Source: Alphaproteobacteria bacterium (GTDB lineage Bacteria; Pseudomonadota; Alphaproteobacteria; Caulobacterales; Parvularculaceae). From it: 64,000 nt of DNA. The notes below the pieces were generated by a model, which was not told the origin of the DNA, searched no databases, and saw only the letters and a list, made by a program, of their open reading frames with translations. Positions 28,964 through 36,772 of the stretch are shown here, piece after piece. Location: contig JAUIMC010000001.1 in NCBI GenBank assembly GCA_030433215.1, positions 124,001 to 188,000 on the forward strand, given 5' to 3'. The position numbers and the translations under genes are program-made. Every line of letters starts with the position of its first letter. The stretch's first letter is position 1.

Positions 28964-30610
28964 ATGCACGTTGCAACCGAATCTCAAAGCGCCGGCTTAC
29001 CCGCGAAGCAATTTGTTTACGGTCTTCTGGGCGCCAGCATAATCGCCATCTGTTCCTCTTGCACTACTGGCTCGGATCGCGGGCAGACTGCAGAAACAGG
29101 CAGCGGACAACCGGCAGGATATGAACAGTTTGACGAGGACTTCTACACAGGGCCAGTCGAACTTATGGGCGAAGACCTGCCCGTCTATGATCCCTATAAG
29201 ATCGTAGACATCCTTCAGCCATTCAAAACGGCATTTATAAACTCCGACAACTGGCGGGGCATGCATATGCTCCAGGACACTGGAAGATTTTTCATAATCG
29301 ATAAATACGTAAGCGGATATTATCGGGCGGCATTCAATGCCGTAAATGATCGAACTATATTCAACACTGGAAACTCTATAGGACCCAATATCGGTGATCT
29401 CGTCCACAATACGAATATCGAGCTCAGCTTCCTGCTGAACAATTATAGCCCCAATCTTTTCTCAGGTTACAATCAGATCAATGACTATCAGGACTCGATA
29501 GCTCTTCAGACCTACGTATCTGGAAAAATTCGAGCGCAAAGCTCGGGACTCTTCGGTCATTATTGCGGCGGTCCGTACCGGTGGCCCTGGACCACAAGCC
29601 CGAACGCCAGCACGGGCGACCTTTATTATAGAGCGCAAGACACAGATGAAAACAGAATGATTCTGGTTGAAGATGGCGAAGGGCACATGCCGTTTTATGA
29701 CTACGATCAAATCTGCGCGAATGGAAGCACCGCCGACGAATACACGAAATTCGAGTTCCGGCGCTTCGTTTCATCTCAAGAAGCCACGCTGCAGGCATAC
29801 CGATTTTATCCGCTCACGAAAGCAACGGCATTTTGCGATGTGGACGGTCGAGATTGCGGATCGCCCGGACCGGGAGTAAACTTCGGGCCGCGCAATGACG
29901 GCGCAGCTGATTCCGCGGTCTATTTCGAAGCGCAAAACTCGGGATCAGGCATTCGCCTTCCGCCCAGCCTCTTGCGCCAGCTCATGCAAAATGACGACTT
30001 CACCATAAGCTTCTGGATGAAGACCATAGAGCCGAACCGCTTGAAATATGATAGATATCCATTGCAAAGTGATTTGTGGCAGACGGCCTTCTTCGCGACC
30101 GAGCAGAATTTGACGCCGACGCTGGGATTGGTTGTCAATGGCGGCGATCTCTACCACGGGCCGAGCACCGGTCACATTGGCCTGTTGCGAAGTCTAACAG
30201 ACATCAACAAGACGCGGCGCGGCTGGGTTCAATGGCTCACCGACCCGGTCAGGATCACCAAACCAGTCGGATCGGTGGACGACCAGCCAGTATGGGTCTA
30301 CGTCGTCTTGGTTTATGAGCGCAACAGGACTCAGGTATATACATATACGCCGGACCTCTACTATCGGGGTGAAGGCGTGAACGGACGGCTTGCGGTGACA
30401 CGGTACAATTTCTTCACCACCGACGACTACTATCTTGCGCCGATAGCGGAATGGGGGATCGGCGCGCCGGGCAACATGCAGGATGTTCGTTATGTGTCTG
30501 GCGTCAATGCAATGTCCGATCTGGCGCTCTTTGAGGACGCCCTGACCGAACCACAGGTCAGGGACCTGATAAACGCCGCGATCATTCATGATGTCCCAAT
30601 ATTCAACTGA
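28964..30610 (+). CDS. Exported protein with C-terminal LamG/concanavalin-like domain
   Basis: A 548-aa protein of unknown function. The N-terminus has a hydrophobic segment (about 18-32, GLLGASIIAICSSC) that may be a lipoprotein signal with a poor lipobox. The C-terminal third reads as a LamG-like jelly roll: AVYFEAQNSGSGIRLPPSLL, FTISFWMKT, and the closing SDLALFEDALTEPQVRDLI. The middle is unrecognised and rich in Tyr/Asp. It follows the second GDPD by 32 bp, so is likely part of the same operon, perhaps binding the glycan or lipid substrate at the cell surface. Confidence 0.7.
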   Translation: MHVATESQSAGLPAKQFVYGLLGASIIAICSSCTTGSDRGQTAETGSGQPAGYEQFDEDFYTGPVELMGEDLPVYDPYKIVDILQPFKTAFINSDNWRGMHMLQDTGRFFIIDKYVSGYYRAAFNAVNDRTIFNTGNSIGPNIGDLVHNTNIELSFLLNNYSPNLFSGYNQINDYQDSIALQTYVSGKIRAQSSGLFGHYCGGPYRWPWTTSPNASTGDLYYRAQDTDENRMILVEDGEGHMPFYDYDQICANGSTADEYTKFEFRRFVSSQEATLQAYRFYPLTKATAFCDVDGRDCGSPGPGVNFGPRNDGAADSAVYFEAQNSGSGIRLPPSLLRQLMQNDDFTISFWMKTIEPNRLKYDRYPLQSDLWQTAFFATEQNLTPTLGLVVNGGDLYHGPSTGHIGLLRSLTDINKTRRGWVQWLTDPVRITKPVGSVDDQPVWVYVVLVYERNRTQVYTYTPDLYYRGEGVNGRLAVTRYNFFTTDDYYLAPIAEWGIGAPGNMQDVRYVSGVNAMSDLALFEDALTEPQVRDLINAAIIHDVPIFN

Positions 30611-30914
30611 ACAGAGGGCGACGGAGGTGCAAGACGTTCCGTGACGCCCCGCATATTGTCCACTTCAGGATAACTGGCCGACAGCGCGAGTCTTTGACGG
30701 CCAAACTTTGCGGATACTGGGCGCGCCCGGGATTTAGCTTCAGACCGAGCCTTGATTGAACTGATTTAGTTGTTCCAGATAATGCCGCTCCAGCGACTGC
30801 ATCTGGAACAACTCCTTCAAGGTTGCCCGTCACGCAGCGGCCAGGGGTCTTGGCCCCTCTTTGTCGCAAGCCCTCGACACGGGCGGCCTCAATTTGGCGG
30901 TGTCATTTCTTCTC
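30611..30914. other. Intergenic with a long perfect inverted repeat
   Basis: No gene is supported. AGTTGTTCCAGAT at 30768-30780 and its exact complement at 30801-30813 form a 13-bp inverted repeat around a 20-base loop. No T-run follows, so it is a poor intrinsic terminator; it could be a recombination or protein-binding site. It lies between the end of the nutrient operon and the truncated ribbon-helix-helix copy. Confidence 0.6.
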
Positions 30915-31229
30915 TTAGATTCGCCGCACGGGTGATGTCGCTTCCGTACTGATTTTGACAGCGACCTGTTCGATAAAAAAATCGAAACGCCGTTTTCCAA
31001 GCGCATGCGCGGCATCCCGCTCGCCATCGGGAAGCGGCTCGGTCCGGGTGAGCCAGTAGAGGACGTAGTGGCAGAGAGCCTCGAAGGTGAACGACACTTC
31101 CCGCTCGATCGCCGACTGGCGCAGGTCGAAGGCGTCCAGGCGTTTTAGAAGGCGCATCTCAAGCGTGACTTTGGTGTCTGGATCGAACCAGGCGTGCAAG
31201 GCCTGCTCGACGATATCCTGCAAGCGCAT
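30915..31229 (-). pseudogene. 5'-truncated copy of the ribbon-helix-helix gene
   Basis: From 31216 down to about 30968 this strand is nearly the same as 60309-60061, encoding IVEQALHAWFDP through HALGKRRFDFFIEQV. Homology stops sharply at GATAT (31216), removing the first 37 or so residues with the ribbon-helix-helix DNA-binding part. A new ATG at 31229 directly after the upstream stop could still express a 104-aa C-terminal fragment (MRLQDIVEQALHAWF). Divergence from the intact copy is mostly at third positions, so the duplication is not very recent. Confidence 0.8.
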
Positions 31230-31580
31230 TCAAGCCAAGGGCGGCAGTTCCGCGCGGTTGAACTTCCAGCCGAGACAATTCTCGATGTCGTCCATGGCGT
31301 CGTCCGCTTTTCCGCACACGGAAGTCTCCTTGTCATGCAACGCCGCTTCGAGGATGGGCTCGACCTTCACCTTGTTGAGCTTGCCGGTCACACGCGCGAG
31401 ATGGCCGAAACCGATCATGGCGTTGCCGCGCACGAAAACATCGGGATGGGTGGAAAGCGCGATGCACACGGATTCGACATTCACGTCTTCCGGCGGGTTC
31501 ATGGAAAAGTCGATGGGCAGCATCGCCAGATATTCCAGCGGCGTGTCGTCATCGTCTTTCGTCTGGTCTTGGTCGGTCAA
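31230..31580 (-). CDS. Hypothetical helical protein, possibly 5' truncated
   Basis: A 116-aa acidic helical protein I do not recognise; VRGNAMIGFGHLARV and EPILEAALHDKETSV suggest HEAT-like helices, as in some polymorphic-toxin immunity proteins (inference only). Its only upstream start is TTG 31580, lying inside the fragment of IS5-type transposase, so the original start may have been lost when the element inserted. The stop at 31230 abuts the ATG of the truncated ribbon-helix-helix copy. Confidence 0.5.
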   Translation of the reverse strand: MTDQDQTKDDDDTPLEYLAMLPIDFSMNPPEDVNVESVCIALSTHPDVFVRGNAMIGFGHLARVTGKLNKVKVEPILEAALHDKETSVCGKADDAMDDIENCLGWKFNRAELPPLA

Positions 31581-31690
31581 ACCTTATCGGGTAAGAGCGG
31601 CTTCAAGCGCCCAAACTGCTCCTCACTGAGCCAGAACAGGGGATCGGACATATCAAGCTCCCTTCAGGAGTCTTGAATCACCGTTTGCGC
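31577..31690 (-). mobile_element. IS5-type transposase 5' fragment
   Basis: On the reverse strand, ATG at 31652 begins MSDPLFWLSEEQFGRLKPLL, the standard N-terminus of an IS5-family (DDE) transposase, then hits TGA after 24 codons where homology ends. The upstream CTCCTGAAGGGAGC leader matches that of the second fragment at 33137-33167. Only the first tenth of the element remains. From about 31691 to 31945 nothing else is recognisable. Confidence 0.75.
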
Positions 31691-31945
31691 TGCTCCCGAA
31701 GAACCGAGATTGGCCCGAAATTGACGCTGAACCCATAAACCAGCGTCTTAGAACGCCCTGAACGAGACGTTGAGTCGGTAACAAATCGTCTTCGAGAAAC
31801 TGAGCCCCAACAATCAGAAAAGACGATCCGAAAGAATCAAAAAACGCTCACGCGTTTTCAACGCGTCGGCGACGATATCGGTGTTTCGAAGCAGTCAACG
31901 ACAGTGTAATATCAGTATGGATAAGTCAGCTTAAGGACATTTATA

Positions 31946-32453
31946 ATGATCACCAATCAGTACATTGATGAGATGGCAAGTTATTCGCGCTGGCAAAACG
32001 AAAACATCTATCAATGCTGCGAAGCGATTGGGCGAGAAGAGCGGTATCGCGGAATATTCTTCGGTTCAATACATGATACGCTGGATCATGTTTGTGTTGT
32101 GAACCGCTCTATCCTGATGTTTCTCCATGGCACCTTGCCGGATCGCAACCCACCCGGCAAAGCGGTATGGGTTGAACTGGAACGAACTTAAGGCCACCCG
32201 ACTTGAGCAAGACGATGTTTTAGCGGCAGGTGCCCGCGAGTGGACGCAAGATTGGCTGGCAGACAATACATCCTCGCGGGACCCTGAGGTCAACGAGTTT
32301 CCCGCAATACCGCGTTGGATAATGGTGGTGCAGCTGTTCAATCATCAAACCCACCACTGCAGTCAGGTCTCCAGTGCACTGCACTCGATGAATATTGACT
32401 ACGGTGCGACAGACATTCCTTGGCGTCCTGGTGCCGGCTTTTTCTCCGGATAG
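31946..32453 (+). pseudogene. DinB-family protein, frameshifted
   Basis: Two overlapping frames together encode one DinB/YfiT-type four-helix metalloprotein. Frame one (31946-32191) gives MITNQYIDEMASYSRWQNEN and the FFGSIHDTLDHV His motif; a second frame, entered near 32165, gives YGLNWNELKATRLEQDD and the C-terminal FNHQTHHCSQVSS His motif, ending at 32453. The usual family protein has these in a single frame, so one base was gained or lost around GGCAAAGCGGTATGG. Related proteins act as thiol-S-transferases or stress enzymes. It sits between the two IS5 fragments. Confidence 0.75.
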
Positions 32454-32670
32454 AAAATGAAGTTGCGGCAATACGTGATTTAAGATTTGACCTAAGCCGC
32501 TTCTGCGCAAGCATGTCAGAGTTACGCTATCGGCAACTCAGCGCAATATTCTCAGCGTCTTAAGCTCGCCCCAAACCGGCCGTTCGAAAACTAAACCGCG
32601 GTGTCCGTTCCCGGTGAATTTCTCGCCATTCGTTTGGTGCTTAGCTAGGCAGAGTTAATGGGTCCGGACC

Positions 32671-32991
32671 CTAGCTCGGCGACGACAGCTTCATTAGCAC
32701 CAAGCCACTCACGATCAACAATGCGGCGAGAAGGCGCGTGAAGGTGAGCGCTTCACCGAGGAAAATGATACCGACCGTGAACGTACCGATTGCACCGATG
32801 CCGGGCCATACCGTGTAGGCCGTACCAAGCGGTAGCGAACGCATGGACCAAGCCAGCAATCCAAAACTGAGCAACATCGTGATGGCTGTTATCGTGCTGG
32901 GCCAAAATCGTGTAAAGCCTTCGGAGAGCTTCATCGAGAAAGCCCAACCGACCTCAAGCAAGCCAGCGATAAAAAGTGCAAACCAAGCCAC
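32671..32991 (-). CDS. gdx: Guanidinium exporter of the SMR family (Gdx/SugE)
   Basis: A 106-aa four-TM small-multidrug-resistance protein. AWFALFIAGLLEVGWAFSMK with the essential Glu13 in TM1, and LPLGTAYTVWPGIGAIGT in TM3, match Gdx/SugE and not EmrE. It exports guanidinium in exchange for protons as a dual-topology dimer. Start is GTG 32991, five bases after GGAGG; this aligns with SugE, while the TTG further upstream would include the ribosome site in the coding part. The leader contains a hairpin typical of the guanidine-II riboswitch. Confidence 0.88.
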   Translation of the reverse strand: MAWFALFIAGLLEVGWAFSMKLSEGFTRFWPSTITAITMLLSFGLLAWSMRSLPLGTAYTVWPGIGAIGTFTVGIIFLGEALTFTRLLAALLIVSGLVLMKLSSPS

Positions 32992-33011
32992 AGCGACCTC
33001 CAAGTGGAAAT

Positions 33012-33060
33012 CGCCGGGCCGTCCCGGACTTTGACCCGAAGGGGAGGACGTGGCCTCGCA
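33012..33060 (-). promoter_or_regulatory. Candidate guanidine-II (mini-ykkC) riboswitch
   Basis: On the gdx coding strand, CCGGG-ACGG-CCCGG (33027-33014) is a perfect stem capped by an ACGG tetraloop, the signature of guanidine-II riboswitch hairpins, 22 bases before the GTG start. About 16 bases upstream is a weaker hairpin GAGG-CCACGT-CCTC (33057-33044) whose loop holds ACGT and not ACGR. Guanidine-II elements use two ACGR hairpins that kiss upon binding. The second hairpin and gene context fit well; the first is degenerate. Confidence 0.6.
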
Positions 33061-33129
33061 TAAGAGACTTATGCCATTTCTGAGTTCAGTTCAATGTCCG
33101 GGATGGCCAATCCGGTCCTTGGGTAACAG

Positions 33130-33400
33130 CGCCAATGGTGATTTGTGGCTCCTGAAGGAAGTTCTGTATGTCCAATCACTTGTTCTGGCTCAGTGAGGAG
33201 CAGTTCGCGCGCTTGAAGCCCGCTCCTGCCTGATAAGGCCCGTGTCGATGATCGCCGCGTTATAAGACCGGAATGCTGTCGAGCGCATGTTTGGGCGGCT
33301 GAAAGACTTTCGCGCGTCGGAACGCGCTATGACCGAAGGGCCGACGTTTTCCTATCGGCCGTATGCCTCGCTGCGACTGTCAGTTATTGGTCCGGAGCCT
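33130..33400 (+). mobile_element. Internally deleted IS5-type transposase relic
   Basis: ATG 33168 starts MSNHLFWLSEEQFARLKP, then after a one-base slip LLPDKARVDDRRVI, then jumps directly to the C-terminal RNAVERMFGRLKDFR and, after another slip, GTRYDRRADVFLSAVCLAATVSYW. The catalytic centre of the transposase is missing. The leader CTCCTGAAGGAAG matches the opposite-strand fragment at 31652-31690, so two inverted relics of related elements enclose the DinB and gdx genes. Immediately after, TTGGGCT-CAC-AGCCCAA forms a small hairpin (33442-33458). Confidence 0.75.
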
Positions 33401-33471
33401 TACAAATTTCATCTTCTGCCGGACTAGCGCGCGTTCATCCTTTGGGCTCACAGCCCAACACGACTCCTCCC

Positions 33472-33511
33472 TATAGCCATGTGTAGCCATCCATGGCTAT
33501 AGGTGGCTACA
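33472..33511. promoter_or_regulatory. Four half-site operator overlapping the ATPase ribosome site
   Basis: Four nine-base units lie in exact dyad symmetry: TATAGCCAT (33472), TGTAGCCAT (33482), ATGGCTATA (33493) and GTGGCTACA (33503). Each pair is spaced ten bases, one helical turn. The last unit runs into the AGGAGG ribosome site of the ATPase gene (start 33523). The layout suits cooperative binding by two dimers and tight self-repression, as seen for toxin-antitoxin or phage-defence regulators. Confidence 0.65.
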
Positions 33512-33522
33512 GGAGGATTCGT

Positions 33523-34032
33523 ATGCCAAAATCAGAATGGCACTACCCGCGGGAAGCAATCGCTCAGCAAATCTATGACTTGCTTATCGACAGCCCAGCT
33601 TCTGCGATAAGCATTTTTGTTCCGAGGCGCACCGGGAAAACTGAGTTTCTCGAAGATGATCTTGCGCCGCTTGCGCACGGCAAGAAACACCGCGTCGTCT
33701 ATGCCAGCATGTGGCAGGCGCTTGACGCTCCGCTCGCCAGCTTACTCTACGCATTCGATACAGCTCTGCGCGGCGGAAAACTCACAGACCGCCTCGCGGC
33801 GGCGGCGCGGGACCTGGCGCCGAAACTGAAACTCAAACCGCCGGGTTCTGGCTCAGAAATTGAAGTCGATGTCGGGGCCTTGCGAGGAAGGCCGCAAGAC
33901 AATCACCTGTTGTTGCTTGACCAGTATTGCGAGCGACTAGCGAATGACAAAAAGCACGCACCGCTATGCGTTACGACTGGTCCGCCTGACCCAAACGATA
34001 AACGGTTGGTGTCACCCCAAACTCTTTTTTGA
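33523..34032 (+). pseudogene. P-loop ATPase gene, 3' truncated
   Basis: The frame starts MPKSEWHYPREAIAQQIYDL behind AGGAGG and has a Walker A-like FVPRRTGKTEFLEDDL (about residues 37-52), typical of single-domain AAA/STAND-like ATP-binding proteins. Family-like sequence runs to QYCERLANDKK (about residue 147), just where a Walker B strand should follow. From there the frame only reads the antisense of the AraC gene's end. So the gene has lost its second half by a rearrangement, with the junction near 33955. Confidence 0.7.
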
Positions 34033-35014
34033 AAGCGCGGTTGAAGGGGCCAATCGAGGCGAAACCGCTGTCAAAGGCGATTTCGAGGACGGACTGTTGC
34101 GCCCCGCTGCCAACGCGCAGGCGCCGAGCGGCATCAGCGATGCGATAGTGGTTCAGGAGCTGGTTGAAATTGGCGTAGCCCAGCCCTGCCGTGACGCACT
34201 GGCTGACCTTGTATTCCGGCGCGTTCAGTCGCCGCGCCACATCCGCGATCCGCAAAGCCGGGTCGCGGTAGATGTGGTCACGCTCAAACAGGCTTTGCAT
34301 CTGCCCCGTCATTCGCGGACAAGCCGTCTGCGCCTTCTGCCTTCGCTTATTATTCTGCTTCTCTACCGGCGCCAGGGGGTGCTGCAGCCTGTAGAGGGTT
34401 GCGCCGCTCCCTCCGGTCAGGGCCAGCAGCGCCATGAGCGACTGGACCTGCGCCTCGTGCGCCTGGATCGCAAGGTTCGCCTCGCTCTGAAACAGGATAA
34501 CTCCGAAAAAGAGCAACGCGCCGTAGCCGGCAAGGAACGCGATGTGAAACCAGCGTTCGCTCACAGCATCAGCACGCCGGATCCCATCGACCGCCTCAAG
34601 CAGCGTGAACAGGAGCACCGAAGATCCGATCAGGGTCACGAGGCTGAGCAGGATGTTCTCGACAGTGCCGCCACCATGCCCGGCAAGGCGCCCCCCATCG
34701 ATCAGGAGCATCAGGGTGAACAGCGCGGCCACGAGCCCGACGGGCCAGACGTCGCTCCCCGCATCCCGGCGAAACAGTGCGCGCGACAGGAGCCAGGCAA
34801 GGCCGCAACTGACACTGCTGCCGATGGTCAGGACAGCTGAAACAGTTGGGAACGCGCCGCCAAGAGCCGCCTGAATGAGAAACATGGAGACAGAGGTCGA
34901 AAACACGGCCCAGCAGAAAAGCAGGTTTTTCGGCGCCCCATCAGGGATCCGCGCGCGCCACCCGCCGCGCACCCGAATAGGGGCGGGCGGCTGTATGATG
35001 TCTGCCAGTCTCAT
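33971..35014 (-). CDS. AraC-family regulator with N-terminal membrane domain
   Basis: A 347-aa protein: residues about 28-200 contain six to seven hydrophobic helices, followed by an AraC DNA-binding domain (about 245-340) with two HTH motifs; IADVARRLNAPEYKVSQCV and the signature VLEIAFDSGFASIGPFNRAFKKEFGVTPT. The layout matches the group of membrane-bound AraC regulators next to small membrane proteins. It is divergent from the DUF2306 gene (159 bp) and likely controls it. The 3' end overlaps the tail of the truncated ATPase frame. Confidence 0.88.
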   Translation of the reverse strand: MRLADIIQPPAPIRVRGGWRARIPDGAPKNLLFCWAVFSTSVSMFLIQAALGGAFPTVSAVLTIGSSVSCGLAWLLSRALFRRDAGSDVWPVGLVAALFTLMLLIDGGRLAGHGGGTVENILLSLVTLIGSSVLLFTLLEAVDGIRRADAVSERWFHIAFLAGYGALLFFGVILFQSEANLAIQAHEAQVQSLMALLALTGGSGATLYRLQHPLAPVEKQNNKRRQKAQTACPRMTGQMQSLFERDHIYRDPALRIADVARRLNAPEYKVSQCVTAGLGYANFNQLLNHYRIADAARRLRVGSGAQQSVLEIAFDSGFASIGPFNRAFKKEFGVTPTVYRLGQADQS

Positions 35015-35173
35015 TAGCGATCACGACTAGCTGAAATCCGGCCTCAAAGCCAGATTTTCATGCACTTTGCGGCTCTTTCAGTGAAATCGATAGCCGATTT
35101 CCAAATCGGCAAGACGGGGAAGCCCGCTTCTCGTCTGGTGGATCGACGATCCACAGTCTGAACGAGACCCACC

Positions 35174-35995
35174 TTGAAAACAGAGACTTCACCGAATCCG
35201 GCGTTCCGCCGCATTCTCCGTTTGAGTGGCGCTACATGGTTCTGCGTGTCCGTGCTGAGCCAGGCGATATTCGTTGTTTACATCCTCGGCTTTTACGGTC
35301 GGCGCACTGTGACCGGCGACTATGCGGGCTGGAACGACCGGCAGGTCATCACCGGCCATGTTGCCGGCGACGATATCGGCAATCTTGTGTTTGCACTTCA
35401 TGTACTGCTCGCGGTTTTGATGACCGCCGGCGGCATCCTGCAACTGGTTCCAGCGCTGCGGCGCCGCTTCCCGGCGTTTCATCGCTGGAACGGCCGCACT
35501 TTCCTGACGCTGGCCGTCCTCATGGCGCTTAGCGGGCTGTGGGCCACCTGGGTGCGCGGCTCATATCTGTCCATCATATCGGGGCTCAGCGTCTCGCTGA
35601 ACGGGGTACTGATCGTCATCTTCGCCGCGCAGACGATCCGTCATGCGGTCGCGAGACGCATTGCCGTGCATGAGGTGTGGGCAATGCGCCTCTTCATGGT
35701 GGCGAGCGGGGTGTGGTTCTTCCGGGTTGGTATCATGGCCTGGGTCATTCTCAACCAGGGCCCGCGCGGCAATAATGAGACCTTGACCGGGCCTGCAGAT
35801 ATCGGCCTGTCGCTGTCGAGCTATCTCCTCCCGCTCGCGGCCTATGAAATCTATCGCATTGGCAAGGGAACACGGAGCACAAGCCTGCGCATTGCGGTGA
35901 CGGGAATGGTCGCAGCGCTGACGCTTGTCACCATGATTGGTGCTGGCGGGGCGGCCGTCTTCATGTGGCTGCCGGCGCTCACATCCCCGCAATAG
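35174..35995 (+). CDS. DUF2306 family membrane protein
   Basis: A 273-aa integral membrane protein with about seven TM helices; HVLLAVLMTAGGILQLVPALR followed by FPAFHRWNGRTFL is the hallmark of DUF2306. Its conserved His residues suggest a redox or haem-related role, but no function is established. Start is TTG 35174; no ATG precedes the conserved part. Divergent from the membrane-AraC regulator, it is followed after 31 bp by another small membrane protein. Confidence 0.82.
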   Translation: MKTETSPNPAFRRILRLSGATWFCVSVLSQAIFVVYILGFYGRRTVTGDYAGWNDRQVITGHVAGDDIGNLVFALHVLLAVLMTAGGILQLVPALRRRFPAFHRWNGRTFLTLAVLMALSGLWATWVRGSYLSIISGLSVSLNGVLIVIFAAQTIRHAVARRIAVHEVWAMRLFMVASGVWFFRVGIMAWVILNQGPRGNNETLTGPADIGLSLSSYLLPLAAYEIYRIGKGTRSTSLRIAVTGMVAALTLVTMIGAGGAAVFMWLPALTSPQ

Positions 35996-36026
35996 ACCTG
36001 ACTGAAGCAAACCGGAGACACCTGAA

Positions 36027-36515
36027 ATGATACAATCCCTTTTTCCTTCGATCGCAGACAACCAGTATCGCGGGCGGTGGAGTGCATTGGCCTTCTTCAT
36101 TCCAGCCCTGTTTATGAAGGCTGCCATCGGTTGGAACATGGCAGGCCTCAACCCCTACTTTGCGCCCGCCGACATACTGCGAGACATAGACAGTATCCCG
36201 CTCAATACCTTTGCGCCGGAAGCGAGCGAGACTATTCTGTTTTTCGCCATGGCTTGGGGCTTCGCCACCGTGCTGATCGGCATGGTCGGAGTGCTCGCCC
36301 TGGTGCGCTATCGCGCCCTGCTGCCTTTCTCAATTCTGCTTCTTTTGATGGAACAGGGTGGGCGCCAAGCATTTGACAAGGTTACCGCGCTGACCGGGTC
36401 AGAATCGACCACCACCGCCGAGGCCTCCTGGATCAACACCGGGTTGACGGGATTCCTGCTGGTCGCCTTTATCCTATCGATCATTCCGAAGCGGAGCACC
36501 CTCCAAAATCAATAG
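36027..36515 (+). CDS. Small four-TM membrane protein, unknown
   Basis: A 162-aa protein with about four hydrophobic segments (WSALAFFIPALFMKAAIGW, ILFFAMAWGFATVLIGMVGV, LLPFSILLLLMEQGGRQAFD, LTGFLLVAFILSIIP). I do not recognise a family. It lies 31 bp behind the DUF2306 gene with GGAGA before ATG 36027, and so probably shares its AraC-controlled promoter. From its stop to 36772 (257 bp) I see no gene. Confidence 0.72.
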   Translation: MIQSLFPSIADNQYRGRWSALAFFIPALFMKAAIGWNMAGLNPYFAPADILRDIDSIPLNTFAPEASETILFFAMAWGFATVLIGMVGVLALVRYRALLPFSILLLLMEQGGRQAFDKVTALTGSESTTTAEASWINTGLTGFLLVAFILSIIPKRSTLQNQ

Positions 36516-36772
36516 GATATGCCCGCCGCAAGGGTAATCCTTCCATTTTTGGCGGAATGGATTCTTCGACATGCTGCCGAGCCTGAAACCAAGGCAGCAG
36601 GGCTTCAAGCGGTTTGCTCTGACAGCCGCAGTTTATGCCCCCCCTGTAGCAGAATTCCGGGACGGTTTGGTGCTGACCCGACTTTGTTCTGACCGTCTTG
36701 CGATTTCTGGCGAAAACTCTCGATAGCCCTTTTCTTGCCTCGTATGCGGATTTTGAACGTGCGACCTCAATG

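Noticed and set aside
31700-31800. Possible 3' end of an outer-membrane barrel gene on the minus strand (YRLNVSFRAF then stop)
   Set aside because: Only about 20 residues look coding and no barrel strands precede it; likely chance in a relic-filled gap.
32660-32671. GGGTCCGGACCC palindrome at the gdx stop as an IS terminal repeat
   Set aside because: No matching inverted partner was found at the other relic, so it is more likely a chance or terminator palindrome.
33471-33512. TAGCCAT repeats as a CRISPR or iteron array
   Set aside because: Units are nine bases with dyad symmetry and no spacers; an operator explains them better.
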